64,000 nt of DNA from Varanus komodoensis (Eukaryota; Chordata; Lepidosauria; Squamata; Varanidae), in assembly GCF_004798865.1 (NCBI RefSeq), contig NW_025336479.1, positions 6,171,715 to 6,235,714 on the forward strand, read 5' to 3'. The notes under the pieces are model-generated. The model saw only the letters and a list, made by a program, of their open reading frames with translations, was not told the DNA's origin and searched no databases. The position numbers and the translations under genes are program-made. Each line of letters starts with the position of its first letter. The stretch's first letter is position 1. Positions 49,016 to 60,960 of this stretch are shown here, piece after piece.

Positions 49016-50923
49016 TGTGACAAAACGTGATCCACTGGAGAAGGAAATGGCAATCCACTCGAGTATCTTTAGCATGAAAACCCCATGGACAGTACCAAAA
49101 GGCAAAAAGATATGCCGGAAATGAGCCCCTCAGGTTGGAAGGTGTCCAATATGCTACTGGGGAAGAGCAGAGGGCTAGTACTAGTAGTGCCAGAAAGAAT
49201 GAAGCGACTAGGTCAAAGCCGAAAGGACACTCAGTTGCAGATGTATCTGATAGTGAAAGGAGAGTCCGATGCAGCAAAGATCTATACTCCATAGGAACCT
49301 GGAATGTAAGATCCATGAATCAAGGCAAGCTGGATGTGGTCAAACAAGAGATGACAAGACTGAACATTGACATCTTAGGAATCAGTGAAGTAAAATGGAC
49401 AGGAATGGGTGAATTTAATTCAGATGACCATCAGGTATACTACTGTGGGCAAGAATCCCTCAGAAGAAACGGAGTAGCCTTCATAGTCAATAAAAGAGTA
49501 GGAAAAGCAGTATTGGGCTACAATCTCCAAAATGACAGAATGATCTAAGTTTAAATCCAAGGCAAACCATTCACCATCACAGAAGTCCAAGTCTACTCCC
49601 CAACCACTGGTGCTGAAGAGGCTGAACTTGACCAGTTCTATGAAGGCCTACAACACCTTCTAGAATTAACACCCAAAAATGATGTCCTTATCATCATGGG
49701 GGGATTGGAATGCTAAAGTAGGAAGCCAAAAGATAACCGGAATAACAGGCAAGTTTGGCCTTGGAATACAAAATGAAGCAGGGCACAGGCTGGTAGAATT
49801 TTGTCAAGAGTATACGATGGTCATAGCAAACACTCTTTTCCAACAACCCAAGAGACAACTCTACACATGGACATCACCAGACGGTCAACACAGAAATCAG
49901 ATTGACTATGTGCTCTGCAGCCAAAGATGGAGAAGCTCTATACAGTCACTAAAAACCAGACCAGGAGCTGACTGTGGCTCAGATCATGAGCTTCTGGTTG
50001 CAAAATGTAGGCTTAAATTGAAGAAAGTAGGGAAAAGCACTAGGCTACTCAAGTATGACCTAAATCATATCCCTGATGAATATACAGTAGAGGTGACAAA
50101 TAGATTTAAGGAATTCGATCTGATAGAGTGACTGAAGAACTATGGACGGAGGTTCGCAACATTGTACAAGAGGTAGCAACTAAAACCGTCCCAAAGAAAA
50201 AGAAATGCAAGAAAGCAAAATGGCTGTCTGAGGAAGCTTTACAAATAGCTGAGGAAAGAAGGGAAGCGAAAGGCAAGGGAGAAAGAGAAAGATACACCCA
50301 ATTGAATGTAGAATTCCAGAGAATAGCTAGAAGAGGTAAGAATGCCTTCTTAAATGAACAGTGCAAAGAAATTAAAAGATGCTTGCTCCTGGGGAGGAAA
50401 GCTATGGCAAATCTAGACAGCATACTAAAAAGCAGAGACATCACCCTGCCAACAAAAGTGTGTATAGTCAAGGCTATGGTTTTCGCAGTTGCAATGTATG
50501 GCTGTGAAAGCTGGACCATAAGAAAGGCTGAGTGCCGAAGCACTGAGGCTTTTGAATTATGGTGCTGGAGGAGACTCCTGCGAGTCCCTTGAACAGGTGG
50601 ACTTATGGTGATCAAACCGGTCAGTCCTAGAGGAGATCAACCCTGACTGCTCTTTAGAAGGCCAGATACTGAAGATGAAACTCAAATACTTTGGCCACCT
50701 AATGAGAGGGAAGGACTCCCTGGAGAAGAGCCTAATGCTGGGAACAATAGGTGGCAAAAGAAGAAGGGGCAGCAGAGAATGTCGTGGCTAGATGAAGCCA
50801 CTGAAGCAGTTGGTGTGAGCTTGAGTGGACTCCGGGGGATGGTGGAGGACAGGAAGGCCTGGAGGAATGTTGTCCATGTGTTCGCGATGGGTCGGACAGG
50901 ACTTCGCGACCAACAACAACAAC
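49016..50923 (+). mobile_element. RTE-BovB LINE with the RT core deleted
   Basis: The endonuclease part reads IGTWNVRSMNQGKLD from about 49298, ISEVKWTGMGEFNSDDHQ from about 49381 and RRNGVAFIVNKRVGKAV. A stop follows at 49546. Translation resumes through GKPFTITEVQVYSPT and LELTPKNDVLIIMG, shifts frame in a G run at about 49697-49702, then gives DWNAKVGSQ, YTWTSPDGQHRNQIDYVL and CGSDHELLVAK. After a further break at about 50131 comes ELWTEVRNIVQE and KKKKCKKAKWLSEEALQIA, then FLNEQCKEI joined directly to KRCLLLGRKAMANLDSIL at about 50364-50376. The intervening fingers and palm of the RT, including YADD, are absent. The C-terminal part (AMYGCESWTIRKAE, ELWCWRRLLRVP) and the 3' end with gcgatgggtcggacaggac are kept. 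A 10-bp direct repeat, acacacaact, at 49006-49015 and 50924-50933 fits a target-site duplication. It is non-functional. Confidence 0.92.
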
Positions 50924-51339
50924 ACACACAACTGCTACATCCAGGTGGACTTATGGAGGGGAAGCCTCTAGGCCTAGCCCTGTTGTTTCCAATGACATCA
51001 TTAGGCTCATGCCAGCAGGCTAGCATATGGTGTACAACAGGGCCAATTTAAAATTGGTTTGATGGTCATCTATCAGCTTCCTTCCAAATTAATCCAATTT
51101 AAAGGGGAATTTAGGAATCTGTTCACATGGTTCTGCAGCTATTGAGAAGCTGTATAGGAATAGGGCTCTTGAGTAGGATGCCTGAAGGAAGAACAACAGA
51201 GTAGGCAGTGAACTGAATCCTGGGGTGATGCTAATAATTTAGGGAACATTAATACAGAAGTTGCAAACAGATAGGAAAGGGAGAAACCAAACAGAAACAG
51301 GGGTTTAATCTCATACTGATAACTGGGACTCAAAGAACT

Positions 51340-51422
51340 GCGTTTTATTTATTTATTTAAATATTTAAATATTTTCTATACTGTCATTCATTAAAATTCT
51401 CATGAAACCTTTAAGAAAATGA
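51340..51422 (-). repeat. LINE-type 3' tail fragment, antisense
   Basis: The text tttatttatttatttaaat then tttctatactgtcattc resembles the antisense tail and first part of an L2-like 3' UTR, without further match. Confidence 0.4.
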
Positions 51423-51424
51423 TT

Positions 51425-54400
51425 CTGCAGATTTGCAGAAAGGGAATTAGCACAAAAGACACTTTGGAAGTTTGGAGATGGGAGACAATGGGGATGTGAA
51501 ACCAAAGTGATATGGCCTCATGTATGCATATATGTTTTTATATACAGTGAATGGAGAAGGTACTAGAGGTGGGATGGGAAACTCTTTGAGAATTATTTTG
51601 ATATATACAAACACGGGACTGGCTGGTACTTCTCCAGTCTAGGAAATATATGGTATGTGAACTTTGAAGAGTCAAGCTGATATTTATTTTGATTTCATTT
51701 AGATTTGGATTTAGATGCATTCAGTTCTATTTCAAACTAAACAATGAGAAATTGCCTTGAGTTCAACAGATTAAATTGCCCTTAAAAAGCAAGAGCATGC
51801 TTGCTAACAGGAGATGAGTTCTATAAACAGCTGCAACTGACCTATCTATTCCATCAACTAATGTCACAATGCTCTTATTATCATATCTCAGAAGAAGACT
51901 AATCTGAGATTCAAAGGGATAAATACATGTTATAAGTTAACCCATGAAACTGCCACAACACAATTTAAACAATGAATTTAGAATGGCCAAATGGCACGTG
52001 AGGGACAGGCCATGAAACTACAAATTGATCTTCTTAGCAACTTTCCAGACATGCGGCTCCAAAAACATGCATGGGAGATGTAAGAATGTTCACCTGGATG
52101 GAATGAAGGAAAAGTAGGGATATTCAGTTCCAATTTTAATGTTGAACTTATCTAATTTCTCACTTTTGAATCAATGCACACACCAAAACTGTTAATACTC
52201 AAAATTCACATTTGCAATTGAGTTTTCCAATAGAAACATCTGTATGCTACTGAGTATTTTAAAGAAAACTGCTCATACAAAACATGCAATGCATTCAAAT
52301 AAAATTACATTCATTAGGAGAAATATACATGAAAATGCATATGAATGTTTATGCAAACTTTAAAAAATGCTCAAAGTTTGAGACAAACTGAATTTAAAAC
52401 TGAAAACATGAGAAAACAAGTGAATCAAAAGTTGACAGATGTGTCCAGTCCTAAGGAAATCCAGAGAAGGTACATAACTCCAGGTTAGCGGGTTGGAATG
52501 TTGGAGGGGAAAAGGGATACAGTTAAACTATGGAGAAGCAAGAGACATGTACTAAGCTCGAAAACAGAAAAGCGATCAAGGCAGGTTTGCCTGGATCTGC
52601 AAGAACTGATTTTTGGGTGCAAGAACTACTCCTAGCAAAGCAGGTACATCTTACAGTCAAAAGATAGGTGTTAGACAGTAAATTAGCAATTCAATGGGGT
52701 ACAAGGGCAGAAATATCTTGCTTCCCAAGACCCCTTGTTTCCTGGGATGTTGCTGAGGTGCTCAAAAGGAAAGCTGAGAGAGGGACAACGCAGCTGTGAG
52801 AAGTGTTAGTGCCAGCAGGCTGCATTATATTACCATGGCAATACTGCACAGGACTTAACTAATGTAGGTTAGCGTTTGCATACTGTATTGAGCAGGATAG
52901 GGGATTCTCATTATGTAAGTGATGTTTAAGAGTCTGAAACCTATCTGGATTTCAAAGTATCATTTCAGATCTCTACAATACTGGACCATGGCTTGCACTT
53001 ACCGGATGTGCTGGTTAGGCAGAATTCTACCTATATTAATTGGGATAAATGCAGGGATTTTAGTGATTGGAAGTACATGAATTAACTTTGAATTTTAAAA
53101 TGTGCAAATTTCCAATGTGCTATAGTGGAGATACTTAATTACAGCTCCAAAAATATAATTACAGAGTTGACCTACTTAAAATGCTTCATTCATGTAGTAA
53201 GCTGCTAGAATGCTGAGTGGACAGTGTCCTGTAATACATGGTAAGTAACTATCTTTTTAATTGGGACTTCCAGAATATTATTTAAAATAGCTCTGACTGT
53301 TGGACAGCATAGAAAATAATTAAATAAGCAAGTCTAATAGTTCTCCAAATAATAGTACTTGGTACAATACATCTTCAAGCCTTCTACCAGTAATGAATTT
53401 TCTGTCATTAAAAAAACACTATATGAATAATTGTATGTTCTGCTTTATTAACACTTGTACAGTCCAAATGAGTCCCTTCCACCCCATGCATTAAATGCTT
53501 CACAGAGCAATTCAAAGTTAACATAATTTGCTGATGAATTGTTTTGAGCGGTATTGGTGGGGTTTTTACACGTGCTGAGTGATGCCACCACTGATCAGGT
53601 CTTAATTTGAGCAGCGGTCACTGGGCTTACTTTAGCCATCACTGTCAGGGCAAAATTCAGATGGTGTAAAGAAATAAGTGAGAAAGAGCATCTGAGTCAT
53701 TTCCTTCAGAGCTGATTAGCTACTTCCATCCTTTATATACGTACATGGTTTCCAGATAGGAATGCCTGCTGAAATTTCGGGGAGGCACGAACTTGGCACC
53801 TCCCATTTTAAGAGTCAAGTATTGCCTTCAACAGTTACGCTACAACACATTTATTCTAGAAACTCCAGCTCACTGCAGGGTTTCAGAACATGGAAGCAAC
53901 TTGCTGGAAAGAAGAGTCTTTCTTGTGAGATGCAGCCATGGTATCAGCAGCCAGTTTGGTCAGTCAAATTCTGCAGCTCACACATGGGCAACTAAGACCA
54001 GGTCAACAGCAAATAGACCAGCTCTGAGAGAGTGAGGCTGCAGTGACCTGAGCCAAAGAAGCTATTCCTCCTGATTGGAAAGCCAGGCAATACTGAACAA
54101 GACTTGAGAGTTAATTCTCTGTAGGAGGGATACAGCTTTAAGGAGGCAGTTTTGAGGACTTCCATGCACACTAATCTGAAGCTTGATGAGAGGATGTAAA
54201 GAGCTGCCAAATAACACCTGGAGGCTGACTGATGACTGGAAGCAACTTCTGAGAAAGAAGAAAAAGTGGCCTGAAGTCCATCCCTGCTCAGATGCCTGCA
54301 GGCTAAACTTGATTCTCTGTTAAATATGTAGGATGCAGCTGATCTACACCGTATTTGTACTTTGAAGTAAGTACATGGAGCCCTAAAGCAACCCTTCACA

Positions 54401-54760
54401 TAAGGAGTGGAGGCTTAAAACTTTCCCTCCAGCCATTCCACCTACCCTAAATTAAGCGCCATGCATGGACTAAACACACACACAGAAAGAGGGGGAGGGA
54501 GTTCAGAGTTCACCTTGGGCCAATCACATTATCCCTACTCAGTTATTTAAAAAGGAGCTCAACTAAGCGTGTGAGGAGAGGGAGCACTCCAGCCCTGTCC
54601 CCTCCTTCATCATATTCATCACCCTCTCCTAAGGAAGGGCAACTCTGTATCTATGGCTGAGCTCCATTCAACCGCAAATTTCCTTTTCCATATTACTTCA
54701 CTAGGCTCTTTAAAGGATAAAATATTAAGTACGCCACCTCGAGCTGGGCTTAGAGTGATG
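51425..54760. other. Unannotated DNA; 53.44-53.72 kb may be conserved
   Basis: No gene was recognised. About 52150-52440 is AT-rich with many tgcat motifs. About 53440-53720 has no recognised repeat and a balanced, non-simple composition (ttaatttgagcagcgg, gctgattagctac), which could fit a conserved non-coding element. Neither is proven. Confidence 0.4.
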
Positions 54761-54764
54761 CAAC

Positions 54765-54850
54765 CCAACGTAACGGAACAATGAAGCGTGATGGACTACA
54801 AGTCCTATCAGCCCCCACAATCCTGCTAGATAGGTTGGGTGATGGGGCTC
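54765..54850. repeat. Possible palindromic MITE-like repeat, copy D (weak)
   Basis: The text gatggactacaagtcctatc then agcccccacaatcctgc resembles the ggactacaactcccatcagcccc arm of the family. The other arm is not clear. Confidence 0.3.
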
Positions 54851-55104
54851 GTACTCAGTGCCTCTGGAGGGTATGAGGTTTGGGAAGAGGAAGAGTGGGG
54901 ATAATATGAAATGAAAAATACTGGGGACTAGAAAGGAATTTCCTGGCATATTCAATAGGCAAGGACCATGTGAATAATTTGCCACTAGCATCAGATGCAG
55001 GCAGCGAGTCTCTGTGTCAGCTGCTGGGAAACATGAATGGAAGAGGACTATTGCATTCATGGGAGCAGGTTCCCCCTTTGGTCGCCCAGCTGGCCACCAA
55101 GTGA

Positions 55105-55162
55105 GCAGGATGCTGGGCTAGAGATGCTTTTGGCCTGATCCGGCACAGCTCTTCCTGCAGTC
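55105..55162 (+). repeat. CR1-like LINE 3' end fragment, sense
   Basis: The text gcaggatgctgggctagag, then cttttggcctgatccgg and acagctcttcctgcagtctt, is the sense form of the repeat seen antisense at 19.8 and 31.4 kb. Only the terminal 60 bp are present. Confidence 0.55.
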
Positions 55163-55164
55163 TT

Positions 55165-57595
55165 AGGGCTGGCTGTGGATTGGCTTATTTACATGCGATC
55201 TTGTGCTGTTTCCTTCAGTGGAATACTGTGGGGAGGGGGGCACTGATGGGTCGATGTTCATGCCTAGCTGATCTTTTCATCCTTTTCAGCTGTATGATTC
55301 CACATTATGAAACCACAATAGCTGCTTGGATGCTGTACAGTCTGATTCATTCAACAATTGCCCCAACATCTGCTTTTCTATTTTCCCCCTGGAACTGATT
55401 GCAAACACTGTAGATGGCTAAGATCTGCCTCTTAATTACAAGCACATGGAAGGCAGGCTGTGCCTGAGAGGATGGTGAGAGGAAATGCAAGCAAGCTGTG
55501 ACGCGTGTACATGTCACATTCATTTTCCTTATGTGTTACTGACTGGGGCTCTTGATCCAAAACAAACATACCTAGTATACAGAATGTGGAGGCTGCTTCC
55601 TCCACATGCAAGTGTCAGGGTCTGGAAGGAGTTTGCATTGTGCAAACAGCAACACTTGGAAAGAGTGGCGGTGAAGGCAGCAGCATCGGGGAAAGCAGAG
55701 TGTTTTTAGGCCCTCCTGGTCAACTCTGAATGCTGGTTCCAGGTTTTGGGGACCCCTTCAGAAAGATCCTGTCACTAGACCCCAGTTCTTGAGTGGAATT
55801 CTTCCTCCATGTTGCCGTTGCCCATCCATTTGCCTCCCTCTGGACCCATTCTCCAGAGAGAGTGAGAGAGAATGAGTCTAAAGATTACTGCTATTACTCC
55901 TTGCTCCTCTTACTGTTCATTCATTCACTCACTCACACACAAGGAGGAGGAATAGCAGGGCTAGATGGTTTCGGGAATTTGTATTGGCTCCTCGTTGGGT
56001 TGTAGGCCTTGGCAGATGCCCAGTACTGCCAATTTGTGCAGCAGCTTCTGTTCAATTGCAAATCATTCTATGCTTCAGAACAATTATGCACATTTTTGGA
56101 AAAGGATTGATACCAACAATCCTTTGGGATGGTCAACAAGAAAATGCTCCCATGCTGCAATACTGTGACGTTTACCACCAGGTGAAACCAGCCTAAGTAA
56201 CCTGTTTTTTTCTCCCTACCATTACCTGGTCTCAGGTGGATTGCCTCATCTGTCTAGAAATCGGGGGACATTTTTCTTCAGCTAGGGCATTACGTGTCTT
56301 GGCCACACTTGTGACATATTGCGGGTTAGTCAGCAACACCATGACTTCCCTTGTGGCAGTTGGTCAAATTCCTTTACCTGTAGATTTCTTTCACATGATT
56401 TTATGTTCTAATAAATTTAATGATTTATTAGATTTTATGATCTAATACATCTTTTCACAATGCTCAAACGGAAATGCACATGGAGCATGGTGGTAGTGAA
56501 ACTAAGTCACAGAGGTAGGAAGAGGCTCAGTACAGATAGCCAAGGATTATTGCTCTCCTCCGCCTCAGAACCGCTCCACCAAACAGGAGAACCTCTGGCC
56601 AGTGGGCTGCATCTGGCCTGTTCAATCTCCTCATTTGGTCCCATGGGGTTTTCCTCCCAGGCTTGAGCCTCCCTCTCAGCACTAACAAAGTGCAACTTTT
56701 CTCTAGTGCTGACTGGGAAACCCCACACTTATGCTGGACCATGGCCTGTTCCCGTAGTGAAACTGGGAGAGGGATTTCCCGAGGTGTTAAATTGTATTTG
56801 ACTTGTACATTGAAAAGATATGAAAAGCACAGGTTGATAGAATGCAGGCAGAAGTTGCATTTTACCTCTTACCATTATTTTAGTGGTGTGGACAGAAGAG
56901 GGGACAGAAGAACGCATATGGCAGAAAACAACAAAGCGATCCCACTGCTTCCTCCCAGGATACCATCCTTCACTCCTCTCCTCAAATGGCTTCTATTTTC
57001 CATCTCTGACAGAGACTGATACCCGTTTTTCTATTATGGCTAGAAGGGACCTCTCAGACACGATGGCCAGCTATGCTCTTGTTGCACAATGTCTTGTTGC
57101 AGACACTGAACATCACCTCTCAGCACTACCTTGCTTACGCTTGGCTCTGAAGAGAGTCTGCCTCTGAGGAGCCGACATCCTCTGAGAAAGTTTCCAAGCA
57201 CTCGTTTCTCGCTCCAGTCTAAATTACTCTGTAGTTAGACACTGATCTGGCTCAGATAAAATAATTGCAAGATTGCTTTGAAGCTCTTGTTCCCAATGAA
57301 CGTTTTGATCCTTGCTGGCTGCCTTATGCTTAGCTATTTGGGATAGTGTCTGGAAAAGAAGCAAAACACTTATACATTCCAAATGTGGGTGGATTTCAGT
57401 TTATTCACAAGTATCTGGAATCCTCCTGGCCTGGCAGGTCACTGAGATGAGAGACCAAATGTCTTTTCTGTTACCTGGGGCCTGCTTTTAAGGCAAAGGG
57501 TATATACCAGAAGGAGCAACCATGCGCTGTAACCAACAAGGTTTGCAGAGAGATCAAACCTAATTTGGTTGCCCACACATCTTAAGCTACAATTC
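55165..57595. other. Unannotated DNA without a supported gene
   Basis: No repeat or gene was recognised. The largest frame (118 codons at 56663-57019) has no domain. Confidence 0.5.
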
Positions 57596-57597
57596 TA

Positions 57598-57700
57598 TCT
57601 GAATTTTGAAAGCCAGTGTGATATGGTGGGAATGTTGTTGAGTTTGCATAAGGGAGTCTCAGGCTCAAATCCCTGATTAGTTATAAATTTTAATGCAGTG
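57598..57700 (+). repeat. CORE/MIR-like tRNA SINE, 5' part
   Basis: The text gaaagccagtgtgatatggt, then gttgttgagtttgcataagg and ctcaggctcaaatccctg, matches the tRNA-like head, including a B-box-like ggctcaaatcc. The core after it is not clear. Confidence 0.5.
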
Positions 57701-57704
57701 GCCT

Positions 57705-59265
57705 TGAGACTGTCGCTGGGGTGGTGATAGTCTCACTAAGTGAAAGAAAATAAAACATGAAACTCTCATGCATGCCTCTCTGAGTTTGTTGGAGAAAATC
57801 AGAGGAACATACAAATGTGATTCCTATATACCATTCCAAGCTGTTCATGAGCATGCACTTCTATCCGTCAATGTCTTAGTGGTGATTCCACTATAGACGT
57901 GCACTCACTACTAGATGTATCTGAATTTGCAAAGTAGGGGCAGGAGGATCAAGAGCTACCCCCACAACAAAAACCTGTGCTTGCTCCTGTATGCCAGAAT
58001 ATCTGCTCACGGCTTCATTCTCTTGTTATATATTTGAGGTATCCAGTTATTCAGCACAAAAATTGCCATGTGACAAGACATAACCACAAAACAGTAAATA
58101 TGGGCTAGATACACGGCAGTGAAGAAATCATTCCGCTTCACAGGCAATCCATAAATCAGGCAAATTTAGTAAAACATTTCATAGACAGCTAATGGAATGA
58201 CAGCTGCTCCCTCCCCCGCCATTGCAAATCCATACCATACTGACTGCCACAGAGAAAGGTGGATGCTGCATTCTCATTGGGGGAGGGGGTGAATTGTAGA
58301 ATATAACTAGAACTATATAATGAGAGCTACAAAGCTTGAAAGACTCCCTAAAAGCATTGAATTTACAAATATTAATATTATGGATTTTGTGGTAAGGGGA
58401 GGCACATTAGCATTATGAAGTGTAAGAATTTTGTTTGGCATACAGAACAATTCACTGAGCCTAGGCATGGAACAACTGTGGGCAATAGCACCGTGTATTC
58501 TCTCCTTTTTCTTCTGAAATTACAAGGGTTCTGCTGTAAACCAATACACTGTCTGGACAACTTTGTCTATTGTTTAGTCTTAAACTACTTATCTTTAAGG
58601 AAAGCACGATGCCGAATGGCTCTGGTGGGGGGAGAAATAAGTCTCCATTCCATTCCCCAGAGTTAGCTGTTTTTCTTGAACAAGCACTACATTGACCAAA
58701 TAACGTATATATTCCAAAGCCACAAGAGGGTCTCTCTAATGAGCATTCATACACTGCACTTTGCTATGCTTCAGAGAAGTGCTCTGTGAGCCTTAACGCT
58801 GCTCAGGCTGCATTTGTATCTAGGCCGTTGCTTGCCCGCTGTGCCCATTTTGGACTATAGGAAATCGGGCCAGGGCGGGCCTCTCCCATGAAGTTCAGGA
58901 AGCTCTGCCCTGGCTAGGAGGGTGAGGGCCCCCCTCCATTAGGCGCTCCAGGCAGCACCACCAGACTCAGCAGACGAGGGAGGCCAGTGGGGCCCCCCAG
59001 ACAAGCTCCCTCCTCAGCCATGTTAGCCGACGCTACAGAGAATCCCTCTCTCCTACAGTAGCAAAATACAGTACAGCAGCAGAGAGCAGCCTGTGCAACA
59101 CAGGATGGGCAGCCCCTCTTCGAGCAAGGCAGAGAGTGGGCAGGCTCTCTGTGGAGCCAATCTGGCTATAGAACCAGAGTCAGCAAAGGCTAAAGGTCTG
59201 GCTTTGGGGAGGTCCTTCCATGGGGAGAGGGGTGCCCCAGGAGATCTCCTTGACTATGGCAGCAA
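57705..59265. other. Unannotated DNA with a GC-rich patch at 58.84-59.06 kb
   Basis: The patch is GC-rich (cagggcgggcctctccc, gagggcccccctcc) but poor in CpG and has no open frame with a known domain. Its nature is unknown. It may be an old repeat. Confidence 0.4.
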
Positions 59266-59269
59266 GAGA

Positions 59270-59402
59270 GCCTGAGTGGGCCCCGAATCAGGCCATTGGT
59301 TCCGCTGGCTGGTGTGGCTCTACACGGAGATGGCAGGGACTGAACTGGGAACCTTCCACATGTAAAGCATGTCTCCGTCCTGCCCCAGCATGCAGTCCTA
59401 TC
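59270..59402 (-). repeat. tRNA-Ala-like SINE, antisense, diverged
   Basis: The plus strand reads gggccccgaatcaggccattgg, then ggcagggactgaactgggaa and ccttccacatgtaaagcatg. These are the antisense of the SINE's gaccaatggtctgactc block, its B-box region and the anticodon-arm region. The order matches the sense copy at 32.4 kb with an internal shortening. Confidence 0.55.
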
Positions 59403-59404
59403 AG

Positions 59405-60239
59405 AAAGTTCCCTTTTGAAAATATGCCTATATGTATTGGTTGAATGTGTTGCATCCTTCCCTCATGTATGCCCATGACCTCTCAAGATCAAGTTTATTA
59501 TTGTGGTTTTTAATATCTTGTAGTGCCTGCATTCTTGCCATACTGCAAGAAAACTCTAGAGTCTATCTAAACTATGACACAGAAAACTATATAAATATTT
59601 CCTGTTTACTGATGCTTTTACCAGGTGGATAGTATTACTGAATTCTAGACCAGTGCAAGATGCTTTCAGTGCGCAAGGCTGAAGCAAAGAGAAATGTTAT
59701 CCCCAGTTTATGATTTCCTAATCTCATCTAACTCTCTTTTTTGCAAATTGTTCTGTTCTGTTCAGCTGCTCAGTCATGTCTGAGTATAAACCATCCTATG
59801 GGCCGAATCTCGCCACACTTTTTGATCCTGTGCCACCCTTTCGGCTAATTTTTGCAAATACCTCCACTAATGATGGCTAAAGTAGCATTCTTTAAATGAC
59901 AGCTGAATAAGTCTGGCAGCCTTTACAAAAAACTCATTCCTTGACATAGGGTCAGGCAAAATAAATAAAAGGGTGCATTTATAGGGTTAATAAGTCACTC
60001 TTATAGATTTCTAAGGACAGAACTTAAACTGCCTGCAAGAACATCTTCAGCACTTTAGAAAAAAGAAAGGGCACTAATTGTTTTACTCTTTTAAATTCAA
60101 CAAACAGAGTGCACTTGGGGAAGCACAGTGTCCAGTAGAAAGTGTCAAGAGGTTTATTTTTGTTGAGACCTGTGAAAGGGTCGCAGCTTGAAGCTTTTAG
60201 ATTTCGCTTCCCCTGCCTGGAGCTGTAGCATGTAAACAG
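59405..60239. other. Unannotated DNA without a supported gene
   Basis: No repeat or gene was recognised in this stretch. Confidence 0.45.
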
Positions 60240-60765
60240 TTTATTTAACATGATTTTTTTGGCACGTCTTCAATAAACCCCTATAATAATTCCCCTGGCA
60301 GACCAAACATATTGCAGATTAAGAGACACGGCTTCAGAAAAATATCCAAATGCCCCCCCCCTCCACTTTCTTGTTTGTGCACAATGTAACATTTAGTATT
60401 TAGCTATGTTTATGCCTCTGTTCCTTGCCCTTTCTGTGGGACGTGGTTGGAACTGCTTCTATCGAACAGCCACTTCAGGCAAAATGTGAAAGAGGAAAAA
60501 CATTTTTCCTGTGCCCTCTGTAACGAGATTCCTAATGTACTTAGTTCTAGCTTATAAAATGTGTTAGGTGTTGACTGTTGTTTATCTAGGATGCTTTACT
60601 GCCTTGATCCAGACTGGAGGAAATTCTGAACGAATAATAAAGTCACCTATTGCTTACATTTCATTTTAATGTGCTCGAGTTCATTAAAAGTTTATCATCT
60701 CCATTAGGCAAACAAAAAATGTGCCTATAGAAACCGATTTAATCTCTGTGGGACTGAAACCACAC
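60240..60765. promoter_or_regulatory. Candidate conserved non-coding stretch (unproven)
   Basis: About 500 bp without any repeat I can recognise, AT-rich but not simple, with several homeodomain-type cores (taataaag, cattttaatg, cattaaaag). It directly precedes a CpG-dense patch. This combination suggests, but does not show, a regulatory element or the upstream side of a transcription start. There is no direct evidence for conservation in the sequence alone. Confidence 0.25.
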
Positions 60766-60960
60766 GAAAGAAATGGAAGGCGAGGATGAGGCTGAGCATG
60801 GCTGCTCTGCAAATCCCACGGCAGCCGTGGAGGGGCGAGCAGCAGAGAGCCCGGGTCACCTGCGTCGCTCGCATGGCTCGGCTGGCGATGCAGGGGGCTG
60901 GCAGCGGGCCCTGTTGCAGCGCACAGGCGAGCCGCCAGGCCCAGGAGTTCATCATCCACT
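60766..60960. promoter_or_regulatory. CpG-dense patch, possible mini CpG island
   Basis: About 14 CpG dinucleotides fall in roughly 190 bp, far denser than anything nearby except the L2 element. The plus strand has an 81-codon frame at 60773-61018 with a good start context (agaaatgg). The minus strand has a 91-codon frame at 60959-60684. Neither has a domain I recognise. It could be a small CpG island, a first exon, or GC-rich repeat debris. I cannot decide between these. Confidence 0.3.

Noticed and set aside
40359-50923. Sauria SINE copies, which share the BovB 3' end
   Set aside because: Both BovB-type 3' ends here continue into BovB coding sequence, not into a tRNA-like head.
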